From an uncultured Bacteroidales bacterium (GTDB taxonomy: Bacteria; Bacteroidota; Bacteroidia; Bacteroidales; P3): a stretch of DNA of 64,000 nt. The stretch is from positions 1 to 64,000 of the forward strand of contig CAJOFL010000007.1 in assembly GCA_905233895.1 (NCBI GenBank), in the 5' to 3' direction. Both the position numbers and the translations under genes were made by a program. The notes under the pieces are model-generated. The model did not search any database and was not told where the DNA came from. It saw nothing but the letters and a program-made list of their open reading frames with translations. Below are positions 1-8,427 of this stretch, piece after piece (within the stretch, counting starts at the first letter, position 1; every line of letters begins with the position of its first letter).

Positions 1-385
1 CGGTACCGGCACCATGGAAGACCTCCAGGCTCTGCGCAACCTCGCTGCCGTCATCAAGGACAGCGCTCTCTGCGGCCTCGGTCAGACCTCTCCGAATCCT
101 GTTCTTTCCACCCTCGACAACTTCTGGGACGAGTACGTCGAGCACGTCGTTGACAAGAAGTGCCGTGCAGGTGTCTGCAAGAAACTTATGCAGTATGTCA
201 TCGATCCCGAAACCTGTATCGGTTGTGGCAAGTGCGCCAAGGGCTGCCCGGTCGAGGCTATCAGCCGTACCGACTACACCGCTCCCGGCCACAAACTCGC
301 TTCGATGGCTATCGACAGCACCAAGTGCATCAAGTGCGGTGCTTGTATCAACAACTGCAAATTCGGTGCCATCTCGATTAAATAA
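1..385 (+). CDS. hydB: [FeFe] hydrogenase NuoF-like beta subunit, C-terminal part
   Basis: This is the 3' end of a gene that begins before the window; the frame is open to the left edge. The visible part ends in a 2x[4Fe-4S] ferredoxin domain with motifs CIGCGKCAKGCP and CIKCGACINNCK. Before it lies a helical segment with CGLGQTSPNP, typical of the end of the NuoF/HydB core that carries a [4Fe-4S] cluster. In this family the subunit binds FMN and NAD(P)H and passes electrons to the hydrogenase catalytic subunit. The hydA and hydC genes follow on the same strand, which supports a trimeric, possibly electron-bifurcating enzyme. Bifurcation itself is inference, since the flavin domain is outside the window. 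Confidence 0.85.
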   Translation, partial: GTGTMEDLQALRNLAAVIKDSALCGLGQTSPNPVLSTLDNFWDEYVEHVVDKKCRAGVCKKLMQYVIDPETCIGCGKCAKGCPVEAISRTDYTAPGHKLASMAIDSTKCIKCGACINNCKFGAISIK

Positions 386-389
386 AATT

Positions 390-423
390 GTCCGACCAGT
401 CTGACTAGTCCGACTAGTCCGAC
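390..423. repeat. Intergenic microrepeat (gtccgacta units)
   Basis: Between hydB and hydA lies a run of imperfect 9-nt units (GTCCGACTA / GTCTGACTA) ending 19 nt before the hydA start codon. It is non-coding. Similar short-unit tracts lie before hydC and before the hydrogenase-like gene at 60098. Confidence 0.6.
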
Positions 424-442
424 ATAAAAACAATAACAAACA

Positions 443-2236
443 ATGATTAACGTAACAATAGATCATAAAGCGATTCAGGTCCCCGAAGGCACTACTATTC
501 TGAAAGCTGCCCGCATGGCCGGTATCGATATCCCGACGCTCTGCTATTTCGAGCTCGACGGAATGAAATTTGAAAACAAACCTGGCGGATGCCGCGTCTG
601 CATGGTTGAGGTAGTAAAAGACTTCAACGGCAAGCCGCGCCGCAACCTCGCCCCCGCTTGCGCTACCGACTGCGTCGAGGGCATGGAGGTTCTCACTGCC
701 TCTCCGCGTGCTTTGAACGCTCGCAAAACCGTCGTTGAGCTTATCCTCAGCGACCACCCGAACGACTGCCTCCAGTGCGAGAAGAGCGGCGACTGCGAGC
801 TGCAGGCCCTCGCCGCCCGCATGGGCATCCGCGAGATCCCCTTCAAAGGCGAGCAGAGCACCTATGTGAAAGACACCACCCTCAGCGTCTACCGCGACAT
901 GGACAAGTGCGTCTACTGCCGCCGCTGCGAGACCATGTGCAACAAGTTCCAGAGCGTCGGCGCCCTCAGCGGCGTCAACCGCGGCTTCCCCTCGGTGGTG
1001 GCTCCCGCCTTCGAGCAGAAACTCGGCGACAGCTCCTGCGTCAACTGCGGCCAGTGCGTCCAGGTGTGCCCCGTGGGTGCCCTCACCCTCGTCGACAACA
1101 TCAGCGATGTTCTCAAGGCCATCGCCGACCCGACCAAGAAGGTCGTCGTCCAGACCGCTCCCGCCGTCCGCGTCGCCCTCGGCGAAGAGTTCGGCATGGA
1201 ACCAGGCACCATCGTCACCGGCAAGATGGCCGCTGGCCTCCGCCGCCTCGGCTTCGACTATGTCTTCGACACCGACTGGAGCGCTGACCTCACCATCATG
1301 GAGGAAGGCACCGAGCTCCTCGGCCGCGTGAAACAGTTCCTCGCTGGCGACAAGAACGTCAAGCTGCCGCTGTTCACCAGTTGCTGCCCCGCTTGGGTCA
1401 CCTTCTATGAGAAGAACTTCCCCGACCTGCTCGACTACCCCTCGACCGCCAAGTCGCCCCAGGGTATGTTCGGCGCCGTCACCAAGAACTACTTCGCCAA
1501 CAAGATTGGTGCCAAGCGCGAAGACGTCGTCTGCGTCTCCATCATGCCCTGCTTGGCCAAGAAGAGCGAGTGCGCTCGCCCCGAACTCGGCAAGGACGGT
1601 ATGCAGGATGTCGACTTCAGCCTCACCACCCGTGAGCTGGCTCACATGCTCAAACAGAGCAACATCGACCTCAACAACCTGCCCGAAGAGGACTTCGACA
1701 GCCCGCTCGGCCAGTCGACCGGTGCCGCCGTTATCTTTGGCGCTACCGGCGGTGTTATGGAGGCTGCCCTCCGTACCGCCTACGAGGTTCACACCGGCAA
1801 GACCCTCCCGAAGGTCGACTTCGAGGAGTGCCGCGGTATCTTCGGCGAGAGCATCCGCGAGGCCACCGTCGACTTCGACGGCCTGCCCGTGAAGATTGCC
1901 ATCTGCTATGGTCTCAGCAACGCCCGCAAGCTCATGGAAGAGGTGCGTGCCGGCAACCCCAACGGCTACCACTTCATCGAGGTGATGGCCTGCCCGGGTG
2001 GCTGCATCGGCGGCGCCGGTCAGCCCTACCACCACGGCAAGAGCGACATCATCAAGAAGCGCATGGAAGCCACCTACCGCGAGGACGCTGGCAAGCCCAT
2101 CCGCAAGAGCCACGAGAACCCCGACATCATCGCCATCTACAAGGAGTACTACGGTGAACCCTGCGGCCACCTCAGCCACGAGCAGCTCCACACCCACTAC
2201 TTCGACAAGAGCGACAAAGTCGAGATCATGAAATAA
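443..2236 (+). CDS. hydA: [FeFe] hydrogenase catalytic subunit
   Basis: A 597-residue enzyme that reduces protons to H2, or the reverse, at an H-cluster in the cytoplasm. Domains in order: N-terminal [2Fe-2S] domain (Cys34, Cys50, Cys53 visible), the His-Cys3 [4Fe-4S] motif (His105, Cys109, Cys112, Cys118), two ferredoxin clusters (CVYCRRC from 156, CVNCGQC from 199), then the H domain. All three H-cluster signatures are intact: P1 TSCCPAW (312), P2 MPCLAKKSE (368), P3 MACPGGCIGGAGQP (515). Length and domain order match the group A, NAD(P)-linked trimeric type. It sits between hydB and hydC and is probably co-transcribed with them. Assignment is very secure; the exact electron partners are inferred. 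Confidence 0.97.
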   Translation: MINVTIDHKAIQVPEGTTILKAARMAGIDIPTLCYFELDGMKFENKPGGCRVCMVEVVKDFNGKPRRNLAPACATDCVEGMEVLTASPRALNARKTVVELILSDHPNDCLQCEKSGDCELQALAARMGIREIPFKGEQSTYVKDTTLSVYRDMDKCVYCRRCETMCNKFQSVGALSGVNRGFPSVVAPAFEQKLGDSSCVNCGQCVQVCPVGALTLVDNISDVLKAIADPTKKVVVQTAPAVRVALGEEFGMEPGTIVTGKMAAGLRRLGFDYVFDTDWSADLTIMEEGTELLGRVKQFLAGDKNVKLPLFTSCCPAWVTFYEKNFPDLLDYPSTAKSPQGMFGAVTKNYFANKIGAKREDVVCVSIMPCLAKKSECARPELGKDGMQDVDFSLTTRELAHMLKQSNIDLNNLPEEDFDSPLGQSTGAAVIFGATGGVMEAALRTAYEVHTGKTLPKVDFEECRGIFGESIREATVDFDGLPVKIAICYGLSNARKLMEEVRAGNPNGYHFIEVMACPGGCIGGAGQPYHHGKSDIIKKRMEATYREDAGKPIRKSHENPDIIAIYKEYYGEPCGHLSHEQLHTHYFDKSDKVEIMK

Positions 2237-2241
2237 ATGTA

Positions 2242-2330
2242 GAATGCGTGAATGCGTAAATGTGTGAATGCGTGAGTCCGGCTGCGCCAACGATTAACGA
2301 ATTAGCACATTAACACATTAACAAATTAAT
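2242..2330. repeat. Microrepeat tract between hydA and hydC
   Basis: Two low-complexity blocks fill the gap between hydA and hydC. The first has units of the form GAATGCGTGAATGCGTAAATG (2242-2276). The second has ATTAACACATTAACA-like units (2301-2330). The first block is the reverse complement type of the tract at 5481-5572. Confidence 0.6.
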
Positions 2331-2337
2331 AAAGAAT

Positions 2338-2814
2338 ATGGCAAACATCAAAATATCCGAAGAAAAGATCAACGTTATCAAAGAGATCGCCAAGAGCTTT
2401 GGTAACCGTGCCGGTGAGGTCATCAACGTCCTCCACCAGGTGCAGGGCAAATTCGGCTACCTGCCCGCCGAGGTCCAGGAAGTCGTCGCCCACGAGTTGA
2501 ACATCCCCGTGGCAAAGGTCTATGGCATCGTCTCTTTCTACAGCTTCTTCACCATGGAGCCCAAGGGCGAGCACCCCATCGACATCTGCCTCGGTACCGC
2601 CTGCTACGTGCGTGGCGCCGAGAAGGTCCTCGATGCCTTCCAGCGTAATCTGGGCATCCAGGTCGGCAAGTGCACCCCCGACGGCAAGTTCTCGCTGAAC
2701 ACCCTCCGTTGCGTCGGTGCCTGCGGTCTCGCCCCCGTCGCCATGATTGGCGACAAGGTCTACGGCCGCCTCACCCCCGACCTCGTCCCCGGCATCCTCG
2801 CCGAGTACAAATAA
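2338..2814 (+). CDS. hydC: NuoE-like [2Fe-2S] subunit of the [FeFe] hydrogenase
   Basis: A 158-residue thioredoxin-fold ferredoxin of the NuoE/HydC family. The four cluster ligands are Cys84 and Cys89 (CLGTACYVRG) and Cys125 and Cys129 (CVGACGLAP), with the usual 4- and 3-residue spacing. The N-terminal helical half (LHQVQGKFGYLP) is also typical. It would pass electrons between the NuoF-like HydB and HydA. It follows hydA on the same strand and is followed at once by a strong terminator hairpin, so it looks like the last gene of the hydrogenase operon. Confidence 0.93.
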   Translation: MANIKISEEKINVIKEIAKSFGNRAGEVINVLHQVQGKFGYLPAEVQEVVAHELNIPVAKVYGIVSFYSFFTMEPKGEHPIDICLGTACYVRGAEKVLDAFQRNLGIQVGKCTPDGKFSLNTLRCVGACGLAPVAMIGDKVYGRLTPDLVPGILAEYK

Positions 2815-2834
2815 GTCAACAGGTGACCAACAGC

Positions 2835-2871
2835 AGAGAGGGGCATCCATTCGGATGCCCCTCTCTTATTT
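2835..2871 (+). terminator. Intrinsic terminator after hydC
   Basis: A perfect 14-bp stem (2835-2848 with 2853-2866) with a 4-nt loop ATTC, followed by TATTTTT. The T tract is on the plus-strand side only, so it ends the hydrogenase operon 20 nt after the hydC stop. Confidence 0.9.
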
Positions 2872-2888
2872 TTGCTGTCAACCCATAT

Positions 2889-3989
2889 TCACAATATCTT
2901 TCCGGCCCGCCGCATGCGGTCGGCAAGTGGTGTCGGGGTGGCTATTACAGCCGAGGTGGTGACATCGCGCTGTTCGCCGTCGATGTTGAACATCAAGGTA
3001 GCTCCGTCATTCCGCACATCAATGGTTACGGGAGCGCCCATGACGAGGGGCAGGTTCACGTCACCGTGGCCGGCGGGAAATCCGCAGAGCATAGGTATGC
3101 CGTAAGGCTCCACCAACAGGCGTATCATCTCCTCTATATTCTCGTAGGTAAACTCCGATCCACAGTCCTCGAACTCGCCCAGGATGATTCCCTTGCAGCG
3201 GTCGAGCACGCCGTTCATCTGCAGGATGCGCATTTGACGGTCGATGTTATGCATCGACTCACCGACCTCCTCGACAAAGAGGATGAGGTCCTGCCCCATC
3301 GTGGCGTCGGCTTGCGAGCCCAGGTTGGGCGTGAAGGTGCAGAGATTGCCTCCCACCAGCACGCCACTTGCCACCCCAGGAATGTTTTGGGCATGGGCTG
3401 GCAGGTGATAGCAGGGAACAATTCCCATCAGCAGGTCACGCATCATAGTACTGGTCTCGTCGGTTCCGCCATTTGCCAGAAAGGAACTCATAGTGCCATG
3501 GACACTCATCACACCGGCACGGCTCAGCAGGCCGTGCAAGGTGCTGATGTCGCTGAATCCTACAAGCCATTTGGGTGAAGCGGCCAGTTCTGCAAGTGGA
3601 ATGTGGTCGATAAGATGTATGGTTCCGTAGCCGCCGCGGTTGCATATAATGGCCTTAATAGTCGGCTCGTTGAACGCCCATAGTATGTCGCTGACGCGCT
3701 CGGCGACAGTGCCTGCATATTTCCCGTCGACTATCTTACCCACATTGGGGCCGATGACGGGCACCAGCCCCCACGACCGTAACAGATTAGCGGTTGCCTC
3801 GACATTCTCCATCGGGGTGTAATAGGCCGGAGAGATAAGTGCCACCGTGTCGCCGGCACTCAGATAGGCAGGTTTCACGCAGCTGAGCACCAGGTTACCG
3901 TCGGGCGTGGGTTCTGGCCGGACTTCTTCCTTTCCGCACGATGCGAAGACCAACGTCGCAAAAGTCAGTAATAGCAGTGTTTTTCTCAT
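2889..3989 (-). CDS. LD-carboxypeptidase-like lipoprotein (peptidase family S66)
   Basis: A 366-residue protein with an N-terminal lipoprotein signal (lipobox ending FASC at residue 18). The S66 core contains GDTVALISPA near the start, the conserved RGGYGT segment, the nucleophile-region pattern LVGFSDIS, and VGGNLCTFTPNLGS. S66 enzymes cleave the L,D bond of peptidoglycan tetrapeptides during murein recycling. Here the lipobox places the enzyme in the envelope rather than the cytoplasm. A second S66 gene without a signal peptide lies at 58284. The gene is transcribed towards the hydrogenase operon, and the hydC terminator separates them. Confidence 0.88.
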   Translation of the reverse strand: MRKTLLLLTFATLVFASCGKEEVRPEPTPDGNLVLSCVKPAYLSAGDTVALISPAYYTPMENVEATANLLRSWGLVPVIGPNVGKIVDGKYAGTVAERVSDILWAFNEPTIKAIICNRGGYGTIHLIDHIPLAELAASPKWLVGFSDISTLHGLLSRAGVMSVHGTMSSFLANGGTDETSTMMRDLLMGIVPCYHLPAHAQNIPGVASGVLVGGNLCTFTPNLGSQADATMGQDLILFVEEVGESMHNIDRQMRILQMNGVLDRCKGIILGEFEDCGSEFTYENIEEMIRLLVEPYGIPMLCGFPAGHGDVNLPLVMGAPVTIDVRNDGATLMFNIDGEQRDVTTSAVIATPTPLADRMRRAGKIL

Positions 3990-4015
3990 AATAAGTATGT
4001 TTTTTTTTCAGAATG

Positions 4016-4023
4016 CAAAGATA
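4016..4023 (-). promoter_or_regulatory. Bacteroidetes -7 element TATCTTTG upstream of the S66 gene
   Basis: Read on the minus strand the sequence is TATCTTTG, a match to TAnnTTTG, placed about 27 nt before the start codon. A clear TTTG -33 box at the usual spacing is not seen. Confidence 0.5.
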
Positions 4024-4044
4024 CAAATTTTATGCATTCTTTAG

Positions 4045-4926
4045 TTAGTATTTTATCTTGAAATAGTCAAGCAGAACCTTGTAGTGGTCTTGCGCCGTCA
4101 AGCACGTGTCTCGTAAATATCCATTGACATGTCCCCAGTTCTGTATGCCACGGTAATAATACAAGCGCAACTCTTCGGTGATAATGAACGGCACGGTTCC
4201 TGCTTGCAGACATTGCCAGAACATCAACAGGCGACCGATGCGGCCGTTGCCGTCTTGGAATGGATGGATGCGCTCGAACTGTACATGGAAGTCAAGAATA
4301 TCGTCAAACTTGACCTGCTTCAACGTATTATATCGCACAATTAAGGTCTTCATCTTCTTGTGCACTTCCTCCGGCTTTGCAGTCTCTTCACCACCCACTT
4401 CATTTGCCAGCCGTTTGTAATTGCCCACAGCAAACCAATCTTTCTGGCTGTCGGAGGTGTTTGTCTTCAACAACCCATGCAGTTGCTTGATATGAGTCTC
4501 TGTTATCTTCTCTGTGGCATGGTCGATAATATAGTCGATGCAACGGAAATGATTGACTGTCTCCAAAATATCGTCGATGCGAGTGTTTTCGGTGGTGATG
4601 CCGAGAGTATTGGTTTCGAAGATATAACGGGTCTGCTCTTTTGTCAGACGGCTTCCTTCAATGTGGTTAGAGTTGTAGGTGAGATCAATCTGAGTCCGAT
4701 GATAGATTCCTCCTTTGAGCCTGATGTCCTTTTCTTCTATCAGTCTTGTCAGTAGCGGGGTGCATTTAGTCTTGTGCTTGACAGGCAATGGAGCGTCTAC
4801 AGGGATATTCCATGTCTTTCCCGTAAGGAAAGCCCCCTCTATTTTCCCTGATGCACAGTAATTTCGAGCGGTACGCTCACTGATACCGTATTTCTCAGCA
4901 TACTGAATAACAGACAGATATTCCAT
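4045..4926 (-). CDS. Fic family protein with N-terminal HTH domain
   Basis: A 293-residue protein. Residues 1-45 form a MerR/excisionase-like helix-turn-helix (YAEKYGISERTARNYCASG). The Fic core has the full catalytic motif HPFQDGNGRIGR (221-232). An inhibitory helix of the S/TxxxE(G/N) type precedes the core (SNHIEG, residues 86-91), which makes it a class II, self-inhibited Fic enzyme. Fic proteins usually transfer AMP from ATP to a target protein hydroxyl; the target here is unknown. Repeats of the form TATCGGCAAG surround its promoter, suggesting that the HTH autoregulates the gene. Confidence 0.92.
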   Translation of the reverse strand: MEYLSVIQYAEKYGISERTARNYCASGKIEGAFLTGKTWNIPVDAPLPVKHKTKCTPLLTRLIEEKDIRLKGGIYHRTQIDLTYNSNHIEGSRLTKEQTRYIFETNTLGITTENTRIDDILETVNHFRCIDYIIDHATEKITETHIKQLHGLLKTNTSDSQKDWFAVGNYKRLANEVGGEETAKPEEVHKKMKTLIVRYNTLKQVKFDDILDFHVQFERIHPFQDGNGRIGRLLMFWQCLQAGTVPFIITEELRLYYYRGIQNWGHVNGYLRDTCLTAQDHYKVLLDYFKIKY

Positions 4927-4928
4927 TT

Positions 4929-4994
4929 TATCGGCAAGTTTTCAATTAAAATACATTGCAAAGATACAACTTTTTGCCGATACCGGCAAGTTTT
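4929..4994 (-). promoter_or_regulatory. Fic promoter with three putative operator sites
   Basis: The minus-strand -7 box TATCTTTG is at 4959-4966. A TTGC -33-like box is at 4986-4989, with 19 nt between. Three copies of one motif surround it: TATCGGCAAGTTTT at 4929-4942, inverted TTGCCGATA at 4974-4982, and TACCGGCAAGTTTT at 4981-4994. The outer copies are spaced 52 nt start to start, close to five helical turns. The sites overlap the -33 box, the spacer and the leader, as expected for repression by the HTH of the Fic protein. Confidence 0.6.
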
Positions 4995-5107
4995 ATTCAA
5001 AGAATACATAAAGTTTCCTTCGGTGATCCTTCGGCGATGGGTCGGCGACGGGTCGGCAGTTTCTCTAAATGAAACTGACCCATTCTTGGAGGGGTTGCAC
5101 ATCAAGT

Positions 5108-5319
5108 TTACGCCTCCAGGCTGTTCTTGTCGGACAGAAAATGCATTAGGCCCATCGTGACAATACCATTCTCATCGTGTCTGACATTCTGGTGGTCCAT
5201 CGAGAGCAAAATCTTCTTGAATGAGTCGTTAATATGTAGCAGGGAGCGCTTCTCCTGTATCATCTTTCCACCAGTCCATTTCCTCGTGCATTCATCAGTT
5301 GTTCAATATATTTCGGACG
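5108..5319 (-). pseudogene. Remnant of the C-terminal end of an AAA ATPase (DUF4143-like)
   Basis: On the minus strand, one frame reads RPKYIEQLMNARG and then must shift to continue as REKRSLLHINDSFKKILLSM and on to a stop at 5110-5108. The ending, with ILLSMD, NGIVTMG and a final FL, resembles the C-terminal strand pattern of bacterial AAA/DUF4143 ATPases, which end in a 'YVLSMD...GI.H.N..DFL' pattern. No intact ATPase precedes it. It is probably the tail of a deleted gene. An intact relative lies at 15965-17104. Confidence 0.4.
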
Positions 5320-5480
5320 TTAAATGGTCATTGTGTTTCGATTTTGTGGTTATACATCCATTTTTTCGAAATGCAAAAGTACAACTATTTTTGAAATTGG
5401 AAAAATTTTTTATAAAGACCCCGTCAGCCAGATTGCCGTTACCCCACGACGAAGTCTCGTTAGCGTTTCGAAAAAAGACT

Positions 5481-5572
5481 AACGCATTCCCACATTCACG
5501 CATTCGCACACTCTCAAAGCGCATTCCCACGTTAACGCATTTACGCATTTTTTAAAGCATTCACACATTCAA
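5481..5572. repeat. Microrepeat tract (ACGCATTC-type units)
   Basis: About ten imperfect copies of a short unit (ACGCATTCCCAC / ACGCATTTACGCATT) lie in the non-coding stretch 4995-5758. The unit is the reverse complement of the one between hydA and hydC. The rest of that stretch holds the ATPase remnant, short GATCCTTCGG-type repeats (5024-5056, 5590-5600) and the KAP promoter. No intact gene is seen in it. Confidence 0.6.
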
Positions 5573-5723
5573 GCTTATTGTTTCTTCAGTGATCCTTCGG
5601 CAATGTTGGCTCGTTGCCCCTTCTTTATGGCTTCTTCGATCCTTCTTTGAGGGTTCTTTGTGCCTTCTTTAGAATTAACAAATGTGTTGATAAATATGAT
5701 GTATTTATTCCACCACTTTTTTG

Positions 5724-5731
5724 TATCTTTG
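5724..5731 (+). promoter_or_regulatory. Putative -7 element of the KAP NTPase gene
   Basis: TATCTTTG lies 27 nt before the start codon. No TTTG box is found at the usual distance; TTTA occurs 16 nt upstream, so this promoter is a partial match. Confidence 0.4.
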
Positions 5732-5758
5732 CAAAAATAAATTTAAACAAGTATCAGA

Positions 5759-8320
5759 ATGAAAACAAATCAAATAACAAAAATATTTATATACATTTTT
5801 TTATTGCTGTTATTATATTTTACATCCGATATGCAAAACGAATGGGTGTTTGTGCATTGGGGGGAAACGATATCTAACATCAGCAACTATCTAAATGAAA
5901 ATGGTGATGTGAACACATTACTATCATTAGCAACCATATTTATAATGTTTTATTTCTCCTATATAAACCTTACTGATTATTCTAAAAAGTATTTTGGCCT
6001 ATATATTGTAATAGTTTTAGATTGCATATTATTGTTTTCAACTAAATATTGGGTATGGAACAGGTCCTTATTTGGAATAAAATGGTGGCTTTTATTGTTG
6101 TTGTCAATTACAGTTCCTGTCGTTGTCTCATTGATTTTCTCAAAGAAAAGCAAAAGAAGTTTTATAAAATGGTCTGAGCAAGGCATTCGGAATATTCAAT
6201 CAAAAGCAAAAGGCATAATAAATAAAAACTTTGAGAAATCTAATATAGACTCAATTGAGGAAGATGATATTTCAGGATTCTGCATAGATAATGTCGAAGA
6301 AAATACAACAGACCCGCATATTCGACAACCTTATGCAGATTTAATTATTAAGAAAGTCCTTGCGACCAAACAAAAAGACTCCTTGGCAATTGGTATTTCC
6401 GGAGATTGGGGGTCTGGAAAAACGCTTTTCCTTAAGCATATAGAAAACTCCATAGTACAACAACAGAAGAACAATAGTAATATTTTGATAGTCAATTTCT
6501 GTCCATGGGAGAGTTCAGATAGCAGGCAAATAATTGTGGATTTTTTTAACACATTATGCGAAAAGGTTGCTCCGCATTATTCGGCAGTAAAAAAGCCAAT
6601 ACTGAAATATGCCGAATTACTCACAATGGTGGATGCACCTAATTGGCTGGTTTCAGTATCAGAAATACTGGAAAAGAAAAAACATCCAACCATTAGCAAG
6701 CTGAAAGAAAGAATTTCTGTTCTTCTTTCCGAATTGGGTGGAAGGATTTTTGTCCTCATTGATGATGTCGACCGATTAAATGAACAAGAAATATATGAAA
6801 CATTTAAACTAATCCGAAATACAGCAGACTTTGCTAATGTTGTTTATATTGTTTCATATGATAAAGGATATGTCTGTGAGCAATTGACAGCTTTGGGTAT
6901 CAAATCATCAAATTTGTATATTGAGAAAATATTCCCTATAGAGCTTAAACTTCAGTGCCCTGAGCCGCACTTCCAGTCAAGATGTTTGGTTGAATCTTTT
7001 CAATTGATGACAAAGGATGAAATAATAAAGGAATCCGCAGTAAGTGTGATAAAGTATTACAATGATATAATTAGTAATATTCTTAACACATATCGCCAAG
7101 TAAAAAGATTTGCAAGGCAACTCGCATTAAACGTTGAAGCACTAAAAGAAAATAGACTATATAATGAAATTAGTTTTGAAGATTTTTTCTTGCTTGAGCT
7201 ACTTTACTATCACAATGCGGATCTGTATAATACGTTAAGGAGCAATCCAACGAAGATCTTGGTTGCAAAAAAAGATTCAAAATACAATATAAACATATTT
7301 ACCCTTCGCGCAGGATTTGATGGAGCTCCTGTTAATCCTGCTGAATTATTTCCCTACAAGGGAGTTCCTGTGGATGAACAAAGTGCTGTAATACTTAAAC
7401 AAATATTTAATAAACATACCAAATATAGAAAAGTCATACAATTGGCATATACAGAATCATACCATAAATACTTCTCATTTGGAATAAGCTTTGATCAAAT
7501 ATCACAAACGGAGCTTTATGGCTTCGTAAATGGGACAAAAGACATTGACCCACAGGTTGAAGAATGGTGTTTGAATCACAAGCACAATTCCCTTTATAGG
7601 TTATTAATATCTTATGTTCTAAATGATGATGTTTTTGTATGCAAAAGATATATAACTGTAGTTTTGTCATTTGTCGCACATTATCCTTCAAGTAAAATGG
7701 AGGTTGAAAGATTTCTTTCTGTGACGTTAAGGGCAAAAAAATATGATGAAAAAAAAATACAGGAATTACAACAATTCACAATTTCGGAACTAAAAAGATT
7801 CATTTATGGATTTGCTCATATTCAAGAATATGTACTTTTTTCTAAAGGACTCGCACGAATATTTCGTGATGAATATGAAGAATCTCAACGTACCGGAAAT
7901 GAAGGATATTCACTTGTGGGCAGCTGCGACAATGCCAAATCTTTGATAATAGAGAATGTTGAGACTTTCCTGTCAAAAAATCCAAATTCAGCAGATAATC
8001 TGTTTGATGACACTTGTGCAATTAACGCATTGGTGAAGGCTTCTGCTATTTCTTTGGACACAGACGGTGCGGAAGACTACCATATGTCTGTGCTTTTTGA
8101 CACTTTGCTCAGATACTTCTCTGTCCATAAAGGGCATAATAAACATAGAGCCGAAATGTATTTTGAAGTTAACATTTCGGATTCTCCGTCGGAAGAAGAA
8201 TTGGAAGATAGACAATTGGAAAGCAATAGACTGCTGGATCAAATGTTCACGAAACGGGAGAATTATATAAAGATATTAAAAGAATGTTTTGATGCCGGAA
8301 CTGACAAAGTCATGTCATAA
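5759..8320 (+). CDS. KAP family P-loop NTPase, membrane-anchored
   Basis: An 853-residue protein. Four hydrophobic segments lie near residues 9-22, 54-70, 80-95 and 109-127, with cytoplasmic sequence after them. The KAP NTPase domain follows: Walker A GDWGSGKT (215-222), the family-typical NFCPWESSD (246-254), and Walker B FVLIDDVDRL (331-340). The C-terminal 450 residues match no domain I recognise. KAP NTPases with inserted membrane helices include PifA, which blocks T7 growth, so a defence role is plausible but not shown. The gene is AT-rich, unlike the conserved genes around it, and lies alone on the plus strand of the island. Confidence 0.85.
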   Translation: MKTNQITKIFIYIFLLLLLYFTSDMQNEWVFVHWGETISNISNYLNENGDVNTLLSLATIFIMFYFSYINLTDYSKKYFGLYIVIVLDCILLFSTKYWVWNRSLFGIKWWLLLLLSITVPVVVSLIFSKKSKRSFIKWSEQGIRNIQSKAKGIINKNFEKSNIDSIEEDDISGFCIDNVEENTTDPHIRQPYADLIIKKVLATKQKDSLAIGISGDWGSGKTLFLKHIENSIVQQQKNNSNILIVNFCPWESSDSRQIIVDFFNTLCEKVAPHYSAVKKPILKYAELLTMVDAPNWLVSVSEILEKKKHPTISKLKERISVLLSELGGRIFVLIDDVDRLNEQEIYETFKLIRNTADFANVVYIVSYDKGYVCEQLTALGIKSSNLYIEKIFPIELKLQCPEPHFQSRCLVESFQLMTKDEIIKESAVSVIKYYNDIISNILNTYRQVKRFARQLALNVEALKENRLYNEISFEDFFLLELLYYHNADLYNTLRSNPTKILVAKKDSKYNINIFTLRAGFDGAPVNPAELFPYKGVPVDEQSAVILKQIFNKHTKYRKVIQLAYTESYHKYFSFGISFDQISQTELYGFVNGTKDIDPQVEEWCLNHKHNSLYRLLISYVLNDDVFVCKRYITVVLSFVAHYPSSKMEVERFLSVTLRAKKYDEKKIQELQQFTISELKRFIYGFAHIQEYVLFSKGLARIFRDEYEESQRTGNEGYSLVGSCDNAKSLIIENVETFLSKNPNSADNLFDDTCAINALVKASAISLDTDGAEDYHMSVLFDTLLRYFSVHKGHNKHRAEMYFEVNISDSPSEEELEDRQLESNRLLDQMFTKRENYIKILKECFDAGTDKVMS

Positions 8321-8340
8321 GCTCTTCTTTTAGTAAAACC

Positions 8341-8415
8341 ATGAGCATGATTCCGTGAAATCATGCTCATGATTGGTGTATAATTATGCTCATGTTTTTC
8401 TGAAATCATGAGCAT
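8341..8415. terminator. Double hairpin between convergent genes (ATGAGCAT repeats)
   Basis: Two stem-loops lie between the KAP gene and the convergent 588-residue gene. The first pairs ATGAGCATGA (8341-8350) with TCATGCTCAT (8361-8370). The second pairs 8386-8394 with 8407-8415 by the same core word in the other order. The word ATGAGCAT or its complement therefore appears four times in 75 nt. A bidirectional terminator is the simplest reading. Confidence 0.55.
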
Positions 8416-8427
8416 GTTTAAAAAAAA

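Noticed and set aside
5127-5555. Plus-strand 142-codon frame between Fic and KAP
   Set aside because: Runs through the ATPase remnant on the wrong strand and through microrepeats; no family resemblance.
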